Positions 47,776 to 59,489 of a stretch of 64,000 bases of DNA are shown here, in pieces. Source of the stretch: Lateolabrax maculatus. Taxonomy: Eukaryota > Chordata > Actinopteri > Acropomatiformes > Lateolabracidae. The notes beneath the pieces were generated by a model, which saw only the letters and a program-made list of their open reading frames with translations, was not told the DNA's origin and did not search any database. The position numbers were made by a program, and so were the translations under genes. How positions within the stretch are numbered: the first letter of the stretch is position 1; the number at the start of each line of letters is the position of its first letter. Location: contig CM062202.1 of NCBI GenBank assembly GCA_031216445.1, positions 350,001-414,000 of the forward strand, written 5' to 3'.

Positions 47776-49528
47776 CTACAGCTCTGGTGTCCAGACCGGT
47801 GCAGCTTCCTGCTGCGTCTTTTTGCTGAGGTGAGGCAGGACGGCATCCCGGTAAAACACCTCCAGTTTGGACACCGTCTCCTCCCACAGGTCGGGGTCAA
47901 AGGTCACCGGGACGATGGCTGTCTCCTTGAGGGTGAAGACAACGAGGTCGGCCCGTCTCAGGCCCGTCACCGCCAGCTGACACTGGATCTGTGTGAAGTA
48001 ACTGTGAGACGTCTTCAGGCGGTAGACCGGGGACTGGGACAGGAAGACAAGGAGAGGACGTTAGAGACGGGGAGGACAACAGGAGGTTAAAGACGAGGAG
48101 CAGACAGGACAACGAGATGGGACATTAGCAACTGGGGACGGGACACTGACAACAGGACGTTGACAATAAGGACAGACAGTTCTGGACAGTGAGATGCTTT
48201 TTTTACCCCTCCGGGCCGCCGTCCGTCCATGTCCTGTATTTCCAGACAGAACGCGGGGTCGTCCCTGCAGGCGTCCTCCACGCTTCGATGTCTGTGTTTG
48301 TAGGGACACTTCACCTCCAGGCAGAGCAGCCATTGGCCGGTCCGGCTGTCTGTCACAATGCCGTCAGGACTCGCAGCCAACCAGGGCCGCAGAGCGTCGA
48401 TGAACAGACCGCAGTCCTGAACCGAGACCGACCGACCCAACGCCGTGGTCTTCAGTCTCTGCAGGACCACATAATCATCATCATCATCATCAGGTTAATA
48501 GTTTGCTATGGTTCATCTCTTCCTCATGACTCCAGGAGTTAGTGAGCCGGGACCTGTACCTGATACCTGCGGACCACCTCGGCCTCCATCTGGACCCCCC
48601 AGCTCATTGCTCTGGTCTGGAAGCTCCGCCCCTCACCTGTCCAGTCAGAGTGGGTTTCATTAATGAAGAACCAGTCGGTCATCAGGATCAATTCTAATAA
48701 CTTTATTGATTCTCTGACACGTTGATCAATCACTTTATGACCAACTACCTGCACAACTGATGACACCATCTTTCATACCTGCTAAAGATTAGCATGTTAG
48801 CATGTCTGCAGACTCAGTCGGGTTTAACTTTAAATAAAATCCAACTCTAAAAATCAACTATTGATCCATTAATTAATGAAATAACCAGCCTCTTCATCAG
48901 TAATGATGATGGACAGGCGTGTTGTGGAGGATATTTATCCGACAGGTAGGTGGGGGCGTGACCTACCTGTGATAGCAGCCAGGTAGGAGGTGGGCGGGGT
49001 TTTGCTCTTCCCGTGAACGAAGCGGCAGCGAGCGATGCTGTGAGCCACAGACGCCGTGATCCGGTTCTTCCTCCAGGTGAACCAGTTCTGGTTGGTCCTC
49101 TGTCCGCGGGTCAGAGCCTCCACTTCCTCCACAACACGCCTGTCCATCTGGACCCCCAGACCCAGAGGCACCTGGTCCGGTCTGGGAGCGGCTCTGTTAG
49201 GGAGCTGATCTGGGGTCTGAGGAGGATCTGGATCGGTGGCAGCTCTCTGAACCGGTTTGTTAACAGGTTTCTGAGCGCTTTGTTTTTGCTTTTGTCCTCC
49301 ATCAAGACGTGGTCTCACTGCAGGAACTGGATTAACCTGAGGGGCCTCCTGGACCACCTTGTTGTCAGTCCCAGTCTGAGGGGGGCCTACAGCAGCAGGT
49401 CTGGTCCTCTGGGTTTGACTGGTTCTGGTCTTGGCCCGTGCCCCGTGTCCAGATGTCTGGGTCTGGATGGTCGGGTGATACCGGACCTTCGGTATGAGCT
49501 GGTTCGTGTTCTGATTCTGCATTTCCAT
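47776..49528 (-). CDS. YqaJ-type PD-(D/E)XK exonuclease/recombinase-domain protein
   Basis: Exons (minus): 48967-49528, 48560-48636, 48207-48458, 47776-48033. All are GT-AG with compatible phases; from the ATG at 49528 the product is 382 aa. Residues 1 to about 130 are Gln/Pro/Thr-rich and probably disordered. From about 145, QNWFTWRKNRITASVAHSIA is the start of the YqaJ fold. VQMEAEVVRRYQ, then WLAASPDGIV (Asp245) and LLCLEVKCPY (Glu261, Lys263), give the D...ExK nuclease centre. SHSYFTQIQCQLAVTGLRRA is the YqaJ C-terminal helix. Related phage enzymes are 5'-3' exonucleases of the lambda-exo class. Intact catalytic residues and introns argue for a functional host gene. An acceptor-like TGTAG just upstream means an earlier 5' exon is possible. 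Physiological role unknown. Confidence 0.8.
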
Positions 49529-50221
49529 GTGGTCTACATCAGAACAGGAAACAGAACAGAAACTGGTTTACAGATCAGGATTCAGTTCCACCTTTTAATC
49601 ACCTGTTCCAGTCTCACCTGTGTGGAGGAAGTAAAGTGCTGAGGTCTGTAGTTACTTCCACCGCTGTAGGTTTGAAACTTCATGTGTTCTTTAGTGTTGG
49701 GATGTTTTTGTCTTTTTAATATTCATATTAATAAGTTGTTACGTTAGTCATGAGAAAATAAACCCATCTGACATCAGGAGTGTTTAACACACTCTCGGAA
49801 TATGTTTAGCATTCTTATTTCATGCTTGTTGGTCAAAAAAAATTGGAACACATACCATTAAATCATTGAGGCTTTTACTTTGAAAACCTTGAAAATGACG
49901 GCCGGAAGTTGCTTGTTATTTAAGCCTCGTTCTGAACTCTTCGGTTTAAACAGCTGAGAGTGACGTTTGTTGTGTCCACGACAAACTTTCACCAAACTCC
50001 GTTCACCATGTGTCAGAAATAAGAAATCCTTTAAAGTTTGTGCAGCAGGACCGTCAGACCGGCGCACTGAGCGAGCCGACGCCCCTGAAACGGTTCACGA
50101 CGTGTCCCGAGACCGAATACTTCCCGGTGGACACTCGGTACCGGAAATCTCTTCATGCGTTTAATATCACCGGAGTCAGCGCAGCTTTGAAGTGGAACAT
50201 TTTTTAATGAAGTTTGCTAAG

Positions 50222-50400
50222 GTGAGGAACCTCCTGAACCTCCTGAACCCCCTGAACCCCCTGAACCTCCTGGACCTCCTGAACCTCCTGAACCTCCTGA
50301 ACCTCCTGAACCCCCTGAACCCCCTGAACCTCCTGGACCTCCTGGACCCCCTGAACCCCCTGAACCTCCTGGACCTCCTGAACCTCCTGAACCTCCCTTC
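50222..50400. repeat. 9-base tandem repeat CTGAACCTC / CTGGACCTC
   Basis: About 19 nine-base units; because the period is three codons it gives Asn-Leu-Leu or Gly-rich pseudo-peptides. Confidence 0.95.
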
Positions 50401-50499
50401 AACCAACAGAAACAGAGCACATCTTACCTGACACAAGTCCGGCTGACCGAGTGGAACAAAAGCGAAACCGAGTGTGTGACTCATTACCCCGTGACACTG

Positions 50500-50910
50500 T
50501 GTGTTTGTGTGTGTGTGTGTGTTTGTGTGTGAGAGTGTGTGTGTGAGTGTGTGAGAGTGAGAGTGAGTGTGTGTGTGTGTGTGAGTGTGTGTGTCTGTGA
50601 GTGTGTGTGAGTGTGTGTGTGTGTGTTTGTGTGTGAGAGTGTGTGTGTGAGTGTGTGAGAGTGAGAGTGAGTGTGTGTGTGTGTGAGTGTGTTTGTGTGT
50701 GAGAGTGTGTGTGAGTGTGTGTGAGTGTGTGAGAGTGAGTGTGTGTGTGAGTGTGTGTGTGTGTGAGTGTGTGTGAGTGTGTGTGTGAGTGTGTTTGTGT
50801 GTGTGAGTGTGTGTGAGTGTGTGTGTGAGTGTGTTTGTGTGTGTGAGTGTGTGTGAGTGTGTGTGTGTGAGTGTGTGTGTGTGAGTGTGTGTGTGTGTGT
50901 GTGTGTGTCC
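50500..50910. repeat. GTGTGAGTGT / GAGAGTGT simple-repeat tract
   Basis: About 400 bases of GT runs punctuated by GAGT and GTTTGT, with internal duplications of 80-100 bases. Confidence 0.95.
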
Positions 50911-50984
50911 AGACATGTCTGAGCTGCATCATTCTGTTAATGTTACTGGATCGGTCCGTGTAGATTCACTGTATGCAGTTTATA

Positions 50985-51125
50985 CACACATACACATACA
51001 CGTTTGTACAGCTATACTTGTGAGGACATTCATTGACATAATGCACCCCCCCCCCCCCCCCCCCCCCAACCTCAAACTGCCTTTGAAGGTGTCTCTGAAA
51101 GTGAGGACCGACATGTCCTCACTCC
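50985..51125 (+). repeat. Dispersed teleost repeat, copy 2 (with poly-C)
   Basis: Shares CTTGTGAGGACATTCAT, CCTCAAACTGCCTTTGAAGG, CTGAAAGTGAGGACCG and ATGTCCTCACT with 31041-31199. The centre has been replaced by a C-run of about 22 bases (51045-51067). Confidence 0.7.
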
Positions 51126-51168
51126 CATGGTCTAAAACTCACACTGGTTCTCATAAAGATAGATGTAC

Positions 51169-51169
<1 letters not shown>

Positions 51170-51227
<58 letters not shown>

Positions 51228-51380
51228 GTGGTGGGGGTGTCAAGTGTCTGTGTGTGTGTAGGGGGGGTGTCACATGTTTTTGTGTGTGTGTGTAGGGGGG
51301 GTGTCACATGTTTTTGTGTGTGTGTGTTGGGGGGTGTCACATGTTTTTGTGTGTGTGTGTGTGGGGGGGGTGTCGTGTGT
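51170..51380. repeat. (CA)n, (CAGA)n and a 33-base tandem repeat
   Basis: A (CA) run is followed by seven or eight CAGA units to 51228. Four diverged units of GGGGGTGTCACATGTTTTTG plus GTGTGTGTGTA then run to about 51378. Confidence 0.9.
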
Positions 51381-51461
51381 GTGTATAAAGTACCCTGGGA
51401 CATTAATCTCTCCATATGTATCCCAGCATTACCTGTACACAGATGAGCTTAGTCATCCACC

Positions 51462-51544
51462 GTCAGGATGGCCGAGCGGTCTAAGGCGCTGCGTTCAGGT
51501 CGCAGTCTCCTCTGGAGGCGTGGGTTCGAATCCCACTTCTGACA
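51462..51544 (+). tRNA. tRNA-Leu (anticodon CAG)
   Basis: 83-base type II tRNA. Acceptor arms are GTCAGGA / TTCTGAC with one G-U pair and discriminator A. D-arm/A box is TGGCCGAGCGGTCTAAGGC. The anticodon loop TTCAGGT reads CAG. A variable arm contains CTCCTCTGGAG, and the B box is GGTTCGAATCC. It agrees closely with vertebrate tRNA-Leu-CAG. No intron. Confidence 0.95.
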
Positions 51545-51909
51545 GGAGTCTTATTGGTGTGTGGAACAGCAGGTCTGATCTCGACTCGAGTATCGAGGAC
51601 ACGTCTCTGTGTCACGCCGCTTTCTTCTTCTGCTGTTCCTCATCAGATGCAGATATTCACATCAATAAAGGGTTGAGGAGGAAAGTATGATTATGTTTCT
51701 ATTCCTTTTCAGTTCCCACCTGGTCCTTCGTGTCCACTGAGACCAGAACCTGCAGGTCCTCCTACAGCTGGACCCTTTCATCAGAAGCTGATAGTGGATC
51801 AATAACCTGTCGATCGGACACTTGACACATCAGTGAGTGCTCATCTGTCTCCAATCTGCGAGCCTTCAGCAGCGTCTCACAGGTTACGAGCCGGTCCCCC
51901 TGCAGGGAG

Positions 51910-52516
51910 ATGTCTCGGGTCTCTCAGGTCTGTCCCGGTCTGTACCTCAGCGGTCTGGACTCGGCCCTGAGCCTCGCCGTCCTCTCCAGCAGGAACATCA
52001 CGCTCATCGTTAATGCCAGCGGGCTGGAGGACGTGTCATACCCTCAGCTGGACGGCCTGCAGGTCCTCCAGGTCCCCGTCCAGGACCAACCCCACGCCCC
52101 CCTCAGACTTTACTTTGACCCAGTGGCTGAACGGATCCACCAGAACCAACCAGGGAGGACTCTGGTCCACTGCACCGCCGGTAGGAGCCGATCCCCGGCC
52201 CTGATCATGGCCTACCTGATTAGGTAAACCCCCCCGGCCCTGTTCATGGCCTACCTAGTGAGGTGACCCCCCCATGCTGACTGCTGGTCTCTGTCTCTGC
52301 AGGTTCAAAGGTCTCAGCCTCCGTCGGGCTCACGAACTCGTTCTGGAGTGCCGACCGTTTGTGCGACCGAACGCTGGATTCTGGAGGCAGCTGATGGACT
52401 ACGAGAGGACTCTGTTCAGCAGGACCTCCGTGAGGATGGCGAGGACGTCCGGTGGAGTTCTGCCTGAAGCTCTGGAGGACTCCAACACCGCCGCGGCGTA
52501 CTGCGTCAACATTTGA
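51910..52516 (+). CDS. Atypical dual-specificity phosphatase, DUSP14/18-like
   Basis: Two exons, 51910-52223 and 52303-52516, join in phase (AG|G) to 175 aa. It should dephosphorylate phospho-Tyr and phospho-Ser/Thr; it lacks a MAPK-binding rhodanese domain, as atypical DUSPs do. LYLSGLDSAL opens the domain. Asp59 in VQDQPHAP is the likely general acid. HCTAGRSRS (Cys88, Arg94) is the P-loop. RPFVRPNAGFWRQLMDYER is the C-terminal helix typical of DUSP14, 18 and 21. The P-loop has TAGRSRSP where DUSP14 has AAGVSRSA. The ATG follows GGAG, an acceptable Kozak context. The 79-base intron begins with a copy of the exon end. ATTAAA at 52617 may be its poly(A) signal. Orthology within DUSP14/18/21/28 is not settled. 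Confidence 0.85.
52193..52270 (+). repeat. 39-base tandem duplication across the DUSP exon 1 donor
   Basis: CCCCGGCCCTGATCATGGCC with ACCTGATTAGGTAAA (52193-52231) is repeated with changes as CCCCGGCCCTGTTCATGGCC with ACCTAGTGAGGTGAC (52232-52270). Both copies contain an AG-GT donor. Reading on into copy 2 meets TAA at once, so only the first donor makes the enzyme. Confidence 0.9.
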
Positions 52517-52778
52517 TGGGCTCTGAACAACCTGATCAGGTTCTGCTGAGGTCCAGATCAGACCTGCAGTCCCCCTCCTGGTCTTCAGACCGGAGACACA
52601 GGTCAGTATTTATCGTCATTAAACCTGTTCAAACTCAACGTGCTGTGTGACTTTCTGTCTGTGGCTGAGCTGCGAGCTCATTGGTTCCTCTCAGGACTAC
52701 TTTCAGCGGCAGATGACTCATCACGTTAAAGGCACAGAAACAGACGAGAAGCAGTCAGGTACAAAAGACACATCAAAG

Positions 52779-52784
52779 TTTATT
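52779..52784 (-). promoter_or_regulatory. polr2d: Polyadenylation signal of polr2d
   Basis: AATAAA on the minus strand, 139 bases after the polr2d stop. The convergent DUSP gene ends 260 bases further on. Confidence 0.55.
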
Positions 52785-52922
52785 GTGACAGTAGAAAAAG
52801 GTTTAGATCACATGATCAGGACCAATCAGACCAATCAGATCAATCAGGACATAAACACAACAGGGGACAGGGACCTGATGGAGGTGCAGGCAGGAGGACC
52901 AGACTGGGTCCTGGTCCTGGAC

Positions 52923-54155
<1,233 letters not shown>

Positions 54156-54215
54156 GACAGTTAGCAGCTAACGGCTAACCGTTACCGGAGACTCAAGATG
54201 GCGGCAGTTAGACCG
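54156..54215. promoter_or_regulatory. polr2d: polr2d promoter with YY1-like element
   Basis: AAGATGGCGGC at 54195-54205 matches the YY1 core found near start sites of housekeeping genes. On the plus strand it creates an ATG with a seven-codon frame ending at a GTGAAC donor-like site. A divergent transcript is therefore possible but unproven. Confidence 0.45.
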
Positions 54216-55168
54216 GAGGTGAACCGGAGCCTCCCGGCGGGCTTGGGAGGACCTATGTGGACGAGTGCAGCTCTAGACCTCTAAATAAGGGACTCGACCT
54301 GCGGTTCGGCGCCTTTCAGTCTCACAAAAACACAAACAATCGCTTCCGTGTCTGGAAACAATCACTTCCTGTCAGAAGGTATCCGCCTTCAAAATAAAAG
54401 CAGCAGCCCGCAGCGCCCCCCGGCGGACAGTGACGGTCACGGCACGGAGCTCCCGGTGGACGGTAAAAACAACAAAGCCCTCCAGCACAGCACTGAGGTA
54501 GTTTACTTATTGTTGTTCTTCTACCTCCAGTCTTTATTTGACACCCAGTTGTTTTGACGAAGAAACACGTGACCAGATGCTCAAAAATCATTTTTATAAT
54601 ATGATTAAATATTCTGTTCTGTAAATAGTGTCAAATATTTCACACCATCACCAAACATTTCTAACATTAACATTAAAACTCACAACAAAATAAATGTCCT
54701 CGATCAAATAAAGTAACAATTCATACATAGAAGAATTAACTGATGGAAAACTTGATGTATTTACTGTTTTAACGCCTTTGCTCTTTATAGTTATATATTT
54801 GTTCTTTATTGTGTCTGATATGTTAGTTGTGTTTCGCCTGAGTTTGTGTAATTGATGGTTGTTGGAGGGAGAAAGTACATGATGTGTGTTATGTTTGTAT
54901 GTTAAGAGTTGTTGTATATAATATATAAAGAGTTTAAATAGGACGAACAGTCTGAAGTCAGATTCTCTGTGTTTATGGTCCCTGACTGGAGGAGAGTTAT
55001 AATAAAATCTTTATTTACACATCAGAGAACAAAAAACGCTTTGATCACCCTGTTATTTCTTTATTACTTGCTATAACTAATTATCATTTTTAATAATTAA
55101 ATATACGTTACATGATAGAAATATATAAATCAAAATTGAAATTTATTCACATAACTGTCAAAAATGTT

Positions 55169-55240
55169 TGCGTTGGCCGGGAATCGAACCCGGGTCAACT
55201 GCTTGGAAGGCAGCTATGCTAACCACTATACCACCAACGC
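55169..55240 (-). tRNA. tRNA-Gly (anticodon TCC)
   Basis: 72-base minus-strand tRNA. It starts GCGTTGGTGGTATAGTGGTT, has anticodon loop CTTCCAA (TCC) and B box GGTTCGATTCC, and ends CCAACGC with discriminator A. A TTTTT terminator follows at 55160-55164. It matches vertebrate tRNA-Gly-TCC. Confidence 0.95.
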
Positions 55241-56985
55241 TGCTGAGGAGGAGCGCAGCGTGCAGACCTTCATCTGCGGTGACTGTCGGCGGGTGGACGG
55301 AGTAAAACTCAGGTTGGTTCAGTTTAAGGATCCTGCAGGTGCTGCAAGGTGTTGTTGTTCAGGTGGATTGACTGTGTGACGACATGAAGTCCTCTGATCA
55401 GGAACAGTAGAAACTAATGATCAGACTTCACACTTTTCCTGCAGTGAAACACTTTCCCCAAAGCATGATGGGAGCTGTAGTATTCATGTTGAATATATGA
55501 GACAAAGTGAAACAATAATCATAAACATGAACAATAAACACGGGGACACGTCCAGAAAACAGGTGTGCTGGTGTTTGTTCCTTCTACTATATATTACATG
55601 TTATTATTATTACAGCATTTTACTTACAGGCCGGAGCCCGTGGGGGGGGCCTCGGTCAGATCATGACTTGTCTTATGACTAAAAGTGAAAATGAATGTTT
55701 TGTTTGTTCAGTTTGTGGTGGGCTGCTGATGGGTTGAAACCGCTCGGCAGCAGGAAGACTGTTTCTGATCCGACTATATGAGCACAAGACAGGCAGCAAC
55801 ACAGGAAACAGTCAGTAACACACCAGCCTGATGCCACGGGCTTCATTACAACAGTCATTCAGTCACTCAGCTTTAATGAAAATCCTTTCAGTCAGACATT
55901 TGAGTGTTTGAGACATTTATACTCGGTGATGATGTTCTGAGTTAATTATTATCTGCAGTACTGGACCTTTACACGCCTTCATCCAGCACCCTGCAGACGT
56001 CAGTGCTCTGCAGGATGTAACGTGTCCAGGTTAAAGATTTTAAACCTCTCGTCAGTCTGTCGCTGGTCTGCAGCTCCCTCTGCTGGTCTTTTCTGATAAT
56101 GTCCAGAATAATACTAAATACTGAGACGACACACTGTGAATGACCTTAACTTCCTTAGAGACTTTGATATGCAAATGTTTCTTTCTACAGACTATGGTGT
56201 GTTTGTGCCTTAATGTCCTCTGGGACTGACTCACACCCATTGATTCATCTTTTCACGGTGTGAAGGATCAGATATGAAAAATCAGACCTTTAGTCTGAAG
56301 TAACAAACATCAGAAACCCTTCAGATCTTTGATTTAGCAGTTTCCACCCTGCAAGGAACCTCAGTCTGATTATTTTCAAGTCATTTGATGAATTGTTGAG
56401 TTGTACTAAACTATTTAGATAAACCAGCTGTAAACTTCAGCCAGCAGTTATCACTGGAAACCCCTGACTTGTGTTGATGAAATGTAACAGTCTGGACCTG
56501 ATTACAAACTGAATGAATGGTTGAGATGCAGGTTTTTGCAGTGTTCTGAATTTTGGTGCATCTGGATTTTTATGTACATAAAAAGATAAAATGTACACAA
56601 TGTTCATTTTTCAGCTCCACGTTTCATGGTTGTAACTTTCAGGCCTAAATGTGTTTTCACCAGCTCACCACCATAAACTCATTAGGTTGTAATAGATGTA
56701 CTGACTCCATGTAATCACACTAAATATGACCCCAGAACAAACAAGTTCCTCAGACGCTTCTTAAAAAGAAAATTCATTAACAATATTCAGCTTATTGAGG
56801 CAACACAGTTTAGCTGGACGATGATGCGTTTGTCTCATGGAGACAAGTTGGGACAGAAAGCCCACCTCGCTACTGTCTCATATACATCAAATCTCTTCAT
56901 CAGGTTTCACTTATTCTCTGTTCACTAGTGGAACCAGTTTTAAAGGAGCAGTATGTGCTCGGGGTCCTGCCTGTAGAGAAAGAGA
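55241..56985. other. Intergenic DNA, no gene recognised
   Basis: AT-rich sequence without supported exons or repeats. One open stretch just beside the tRNA (about 55244-55311) ends in an AG-GT but lacks an acceptor. Confidence 0.4.
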
Positions 56986-56989
56986 TCTA

Positions 56990-57235
56990 CATGGGGCATG
57001 AAATCAAACGCCCAGAGATTGAGCCACGGGCCCTCTTCACGGCAAAGTGCTCTGTATGAGGGTCAGTTGGTCTGCAGGCGGAACCGCACCTTCAAGTGTC
57101 GACACAAGGTTCAGGACCTGTGGCTGCCGGTGCCATACCAGCATTTACACCGGTGCTCCAGTGGATGGTTACCAGGCTCCCAGTAATGTACACCGGCTTG
57201 AGCTCAGGCCCTGTGGTAATAATCAGCCCACATAC
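56990..57235 (+). mobile_element. Ty3/gypsy-type pol C-terminal relic
   Basis: LVCRRNRTFKCRHKVQDLWL in one frame, then GAPVDGYQAPSNVHRLELRP in another. These resemble the region after the integrase core of fish gypsy elements (pattern: V.RRNR..K.R.K.QD.W ... VHR.ELRP). A frameshift near 57140 and missing flanks make it a fossil. Confidence 0.5.
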
Positions 57236-58193
57236 CTGACTCCAAAGGTGGGTGGAGAACATTGCATGGGACAGAGCGAGTTTTCTGCTGACGAAGGGTC
57301 GGACATGATGTGGAGGGTGTGGCAGCTGCTTCACAGCAGGTGCCTGAAACGGGGTTATCTGAGGAGACGCAGGGCTCTTCTCCAGTGGGGCTGTGGCAGT
57401 CAGAAGCACAGCAGGTGTGCATTCCAATCCTTTTCCTCTGCCACGATCTGCAGTCCCAAGGCGAGGAGGAAGGGCTGAGGCTCAGGTAGTGGCTCACCTT
57501 AACAGTTGCGGTTAGGCACCCTGAAAGATATTCTGTCCACCCTTATTGATAATTTAAACAAAAGTCCAATGATAAATATGGTATATGGTAAATTCAGACC
57601 TGTCAAGAACTCAGCACCGCACCTCTATCATCGTGGTGATGATCTATGTTGCAGGGGGGTGAATGTGAGGTGCTGCAGCACCAATTATGGTTGCGCTCAG
57701 AGCTGCACTGTATGGTCAGTGGCAACTTTCAACAACGATGGGGATGGACGTACTGCTGGACAAACTACCTGATGCCACATCTCTAAATCTCCCCAAACAT
57801 GTTCTGTAAAGAAAGTTTCATATCGGCGATCATAAGCCAATACGATACATCTGTGATAGGCCCACATCAGGCCCATGTAAATAAAGTAGCATTTGAGTCT
57901 ATTCTAATGTAAAAATAACAATTTGAAACAGGGAAAGTTGGCTGCTACGCTGTGATCTAAGATTGATTTACCCTAAAATAAAAGAATTCCTTAAGCCAGA
58001 ATTTTAACATAAACAACTCTGTAACATTTAATTTCATTGAATGAGCTTAGTTCTCAAATCAAATTAAAACCTAACCAGTGAGACTTCTCACCATATCTGC
58101 AATTTAAAAAACTAGAAGGTAGTAGCCTACTTACTCATCCCTAGTTGCATTACAATGGACTGCGTTGAAAATGAAACTGACTGCAGGTTCTAC

Positions 58194-58826
58194 GTTGCTT
58201 CAAACGTTCCTTTTTGATAAAGCTTATAGTTAGGACTGGCTCAGGTGAGTCCTGAACCATCCCTTAGTTATGCTGCTATAGGCCTAGACTGCCGGGGGAT
58301 TTCCCATGATGCACTGAGCTCCTCTCTCCTCTCTTATCCCATTACTGCATGTTACTAACTCCACCTCTTCCTGTAGTTTGGAGCTTTCTCTCTTCCTGCA
58401 GGTGTTTGTGCCTCTGGAGCTGTAGAGTCTGGATCTGTGACTGCAGGCCGTCTACTGCCCCCATGTTCCTGCTCCACACTCACTGCTGCACTGATTATTA
58501 TTAGTCTGATTATTATGTTGTCTGTCCTCCCCCTCTCTCTCCCCTCTCCCCCTCTCTCTCTCCTCTCTCCCCCTCTCTCTTCCCCTTTCAACCCAACTGG
58601 GTGGAGGCAGATGTCCTCCACCCAGAGCCTGGTTCTGCTCCAGGTTTCTACCTGTTAAAGGGAGTTTTTCCTTCCACTGTCACCAAGTGCTGCTCATGGT
58701 GGAACTGTTGGGTCAGTAATAATATTTAAAGAGTCGGTCTGGACCTGCTCTGTGTGGAAAGCGTCTTGAGAGAACTTCTGTTCTGATTTGTGCTATACAA
58801 ATAAAACTGACTTGGGTCTTGACTTA
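58194..58826 (+). mobile_element. 5'-truncated LINE-2, 3' end
   Basis: Begins inside the last codons of ORF2 (CTTCAAACGTTCC, the TFLFDKAYS end) and follows the 3' UTR of the 5.6-kb element almost base for base to CTATACAAATAAAACTGACTT. The pyrimidine tract is slightly longer here. Confidence 0.9.
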
Positions 58827-58911
58827 CTTCTGAAGCACCTGCTCTGCTTCCAGCTGTCTTTATGTTGTTTCTCTATGACTTGGCGTAAACACACCTTTCC
58901 TCCGTCTTTAG

Positions 58912-59351
58912 GAGCTGCAGAGTTCCTTTAGAAAGAGGCTGTCCAGATCACCTTTTTACAACCAGGACCACCTGGTGAAAAGGTGAGTGATAACTTTATT
59001 TGCTCTGCAGGTCATTGACCTGAAACACGTAGGCCTCGTGTGATGTGATATTTCGTCATGTTTACTGTATCGTTCCTCAGTAACCAGCCCCGGCGGAGCG
59101 CCTCATCAACAGCAGCTATTTTCATCTGTAACACGAGGCCAGACCCAGAGGTCTGTGGACACTCGGACACTCGGGACGTCGAACCGGCTTCACCAGCAGG
59201 CCAATTAGCACACTCTTTATTACAGGGGGTCATGGGAGGACTCTCTGCTGTCGCCATGGTCACTGCTGCAAACAGAGCAGCTTCAGGCTTCTTCAGGTGT
59301 TTATGGACTTCTGTTCTTCATCCTGTGTCCATTACAGGGAAGTCACATTAG
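58912..59351 (+). CDS. Possible last two exons of an unidentified gene
   Basis: Exon A 58912-58982 is bounded by TTTAG and GTGAGT and reads ELQSSFRKRLSRSPFYNQDH in phase 0, leaving AG. Exon B starts at 59081 after TTCCTCAG with T, restoring the frame as SNQPRRSASSTAAIFICNT. It continues to a TAG at 59349-59351, with a weakly hydrophobic stretch (VMGGLSAVAMVTAA) near the end. AATAAA lies at 59470. The phase match and poly(A) signal support a real 3' end, but I recognise no family and found no upstream exon. A second donor-like site at 59296 is possible. Confidence 0.3.
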
Positions 59352-59489
59352 ACTTTGTTTTGTGGCCCAGATAGGGTCACTAGGTTAGAAACACATTCGG
59401 TGTGAGACAAGGATTTAGAAACCTCGACCATAGATTCACAGAAGTGTTAAAGCCCTGGTTCTTGGCAATAATAAACTGTACATCTTTAG

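Larger units (their letters stand above)
49560..51461. other. Intergenic interval rich in simple repeats
   Basis: Between the YqaJ gene and tRNA-Leu there is no supported gene. A plus-strand frame at about 50043-50207 (starting QDRQTGALSEPTPLKRF, ending ALKWNIF) has a coding-like look and a CAG acceptor-like start. It has no ATG and no partner exon. Confidence 0.4.

Noticed and set aside
55244..55311. Possible exon reading EEERSVQTFICGDCRRVDG and ending at AG-GT
   Set aside because: It starts directly against the tRNA-Gly gene with no acceptor, and its phase does not join to the 58912 exon without a stop.
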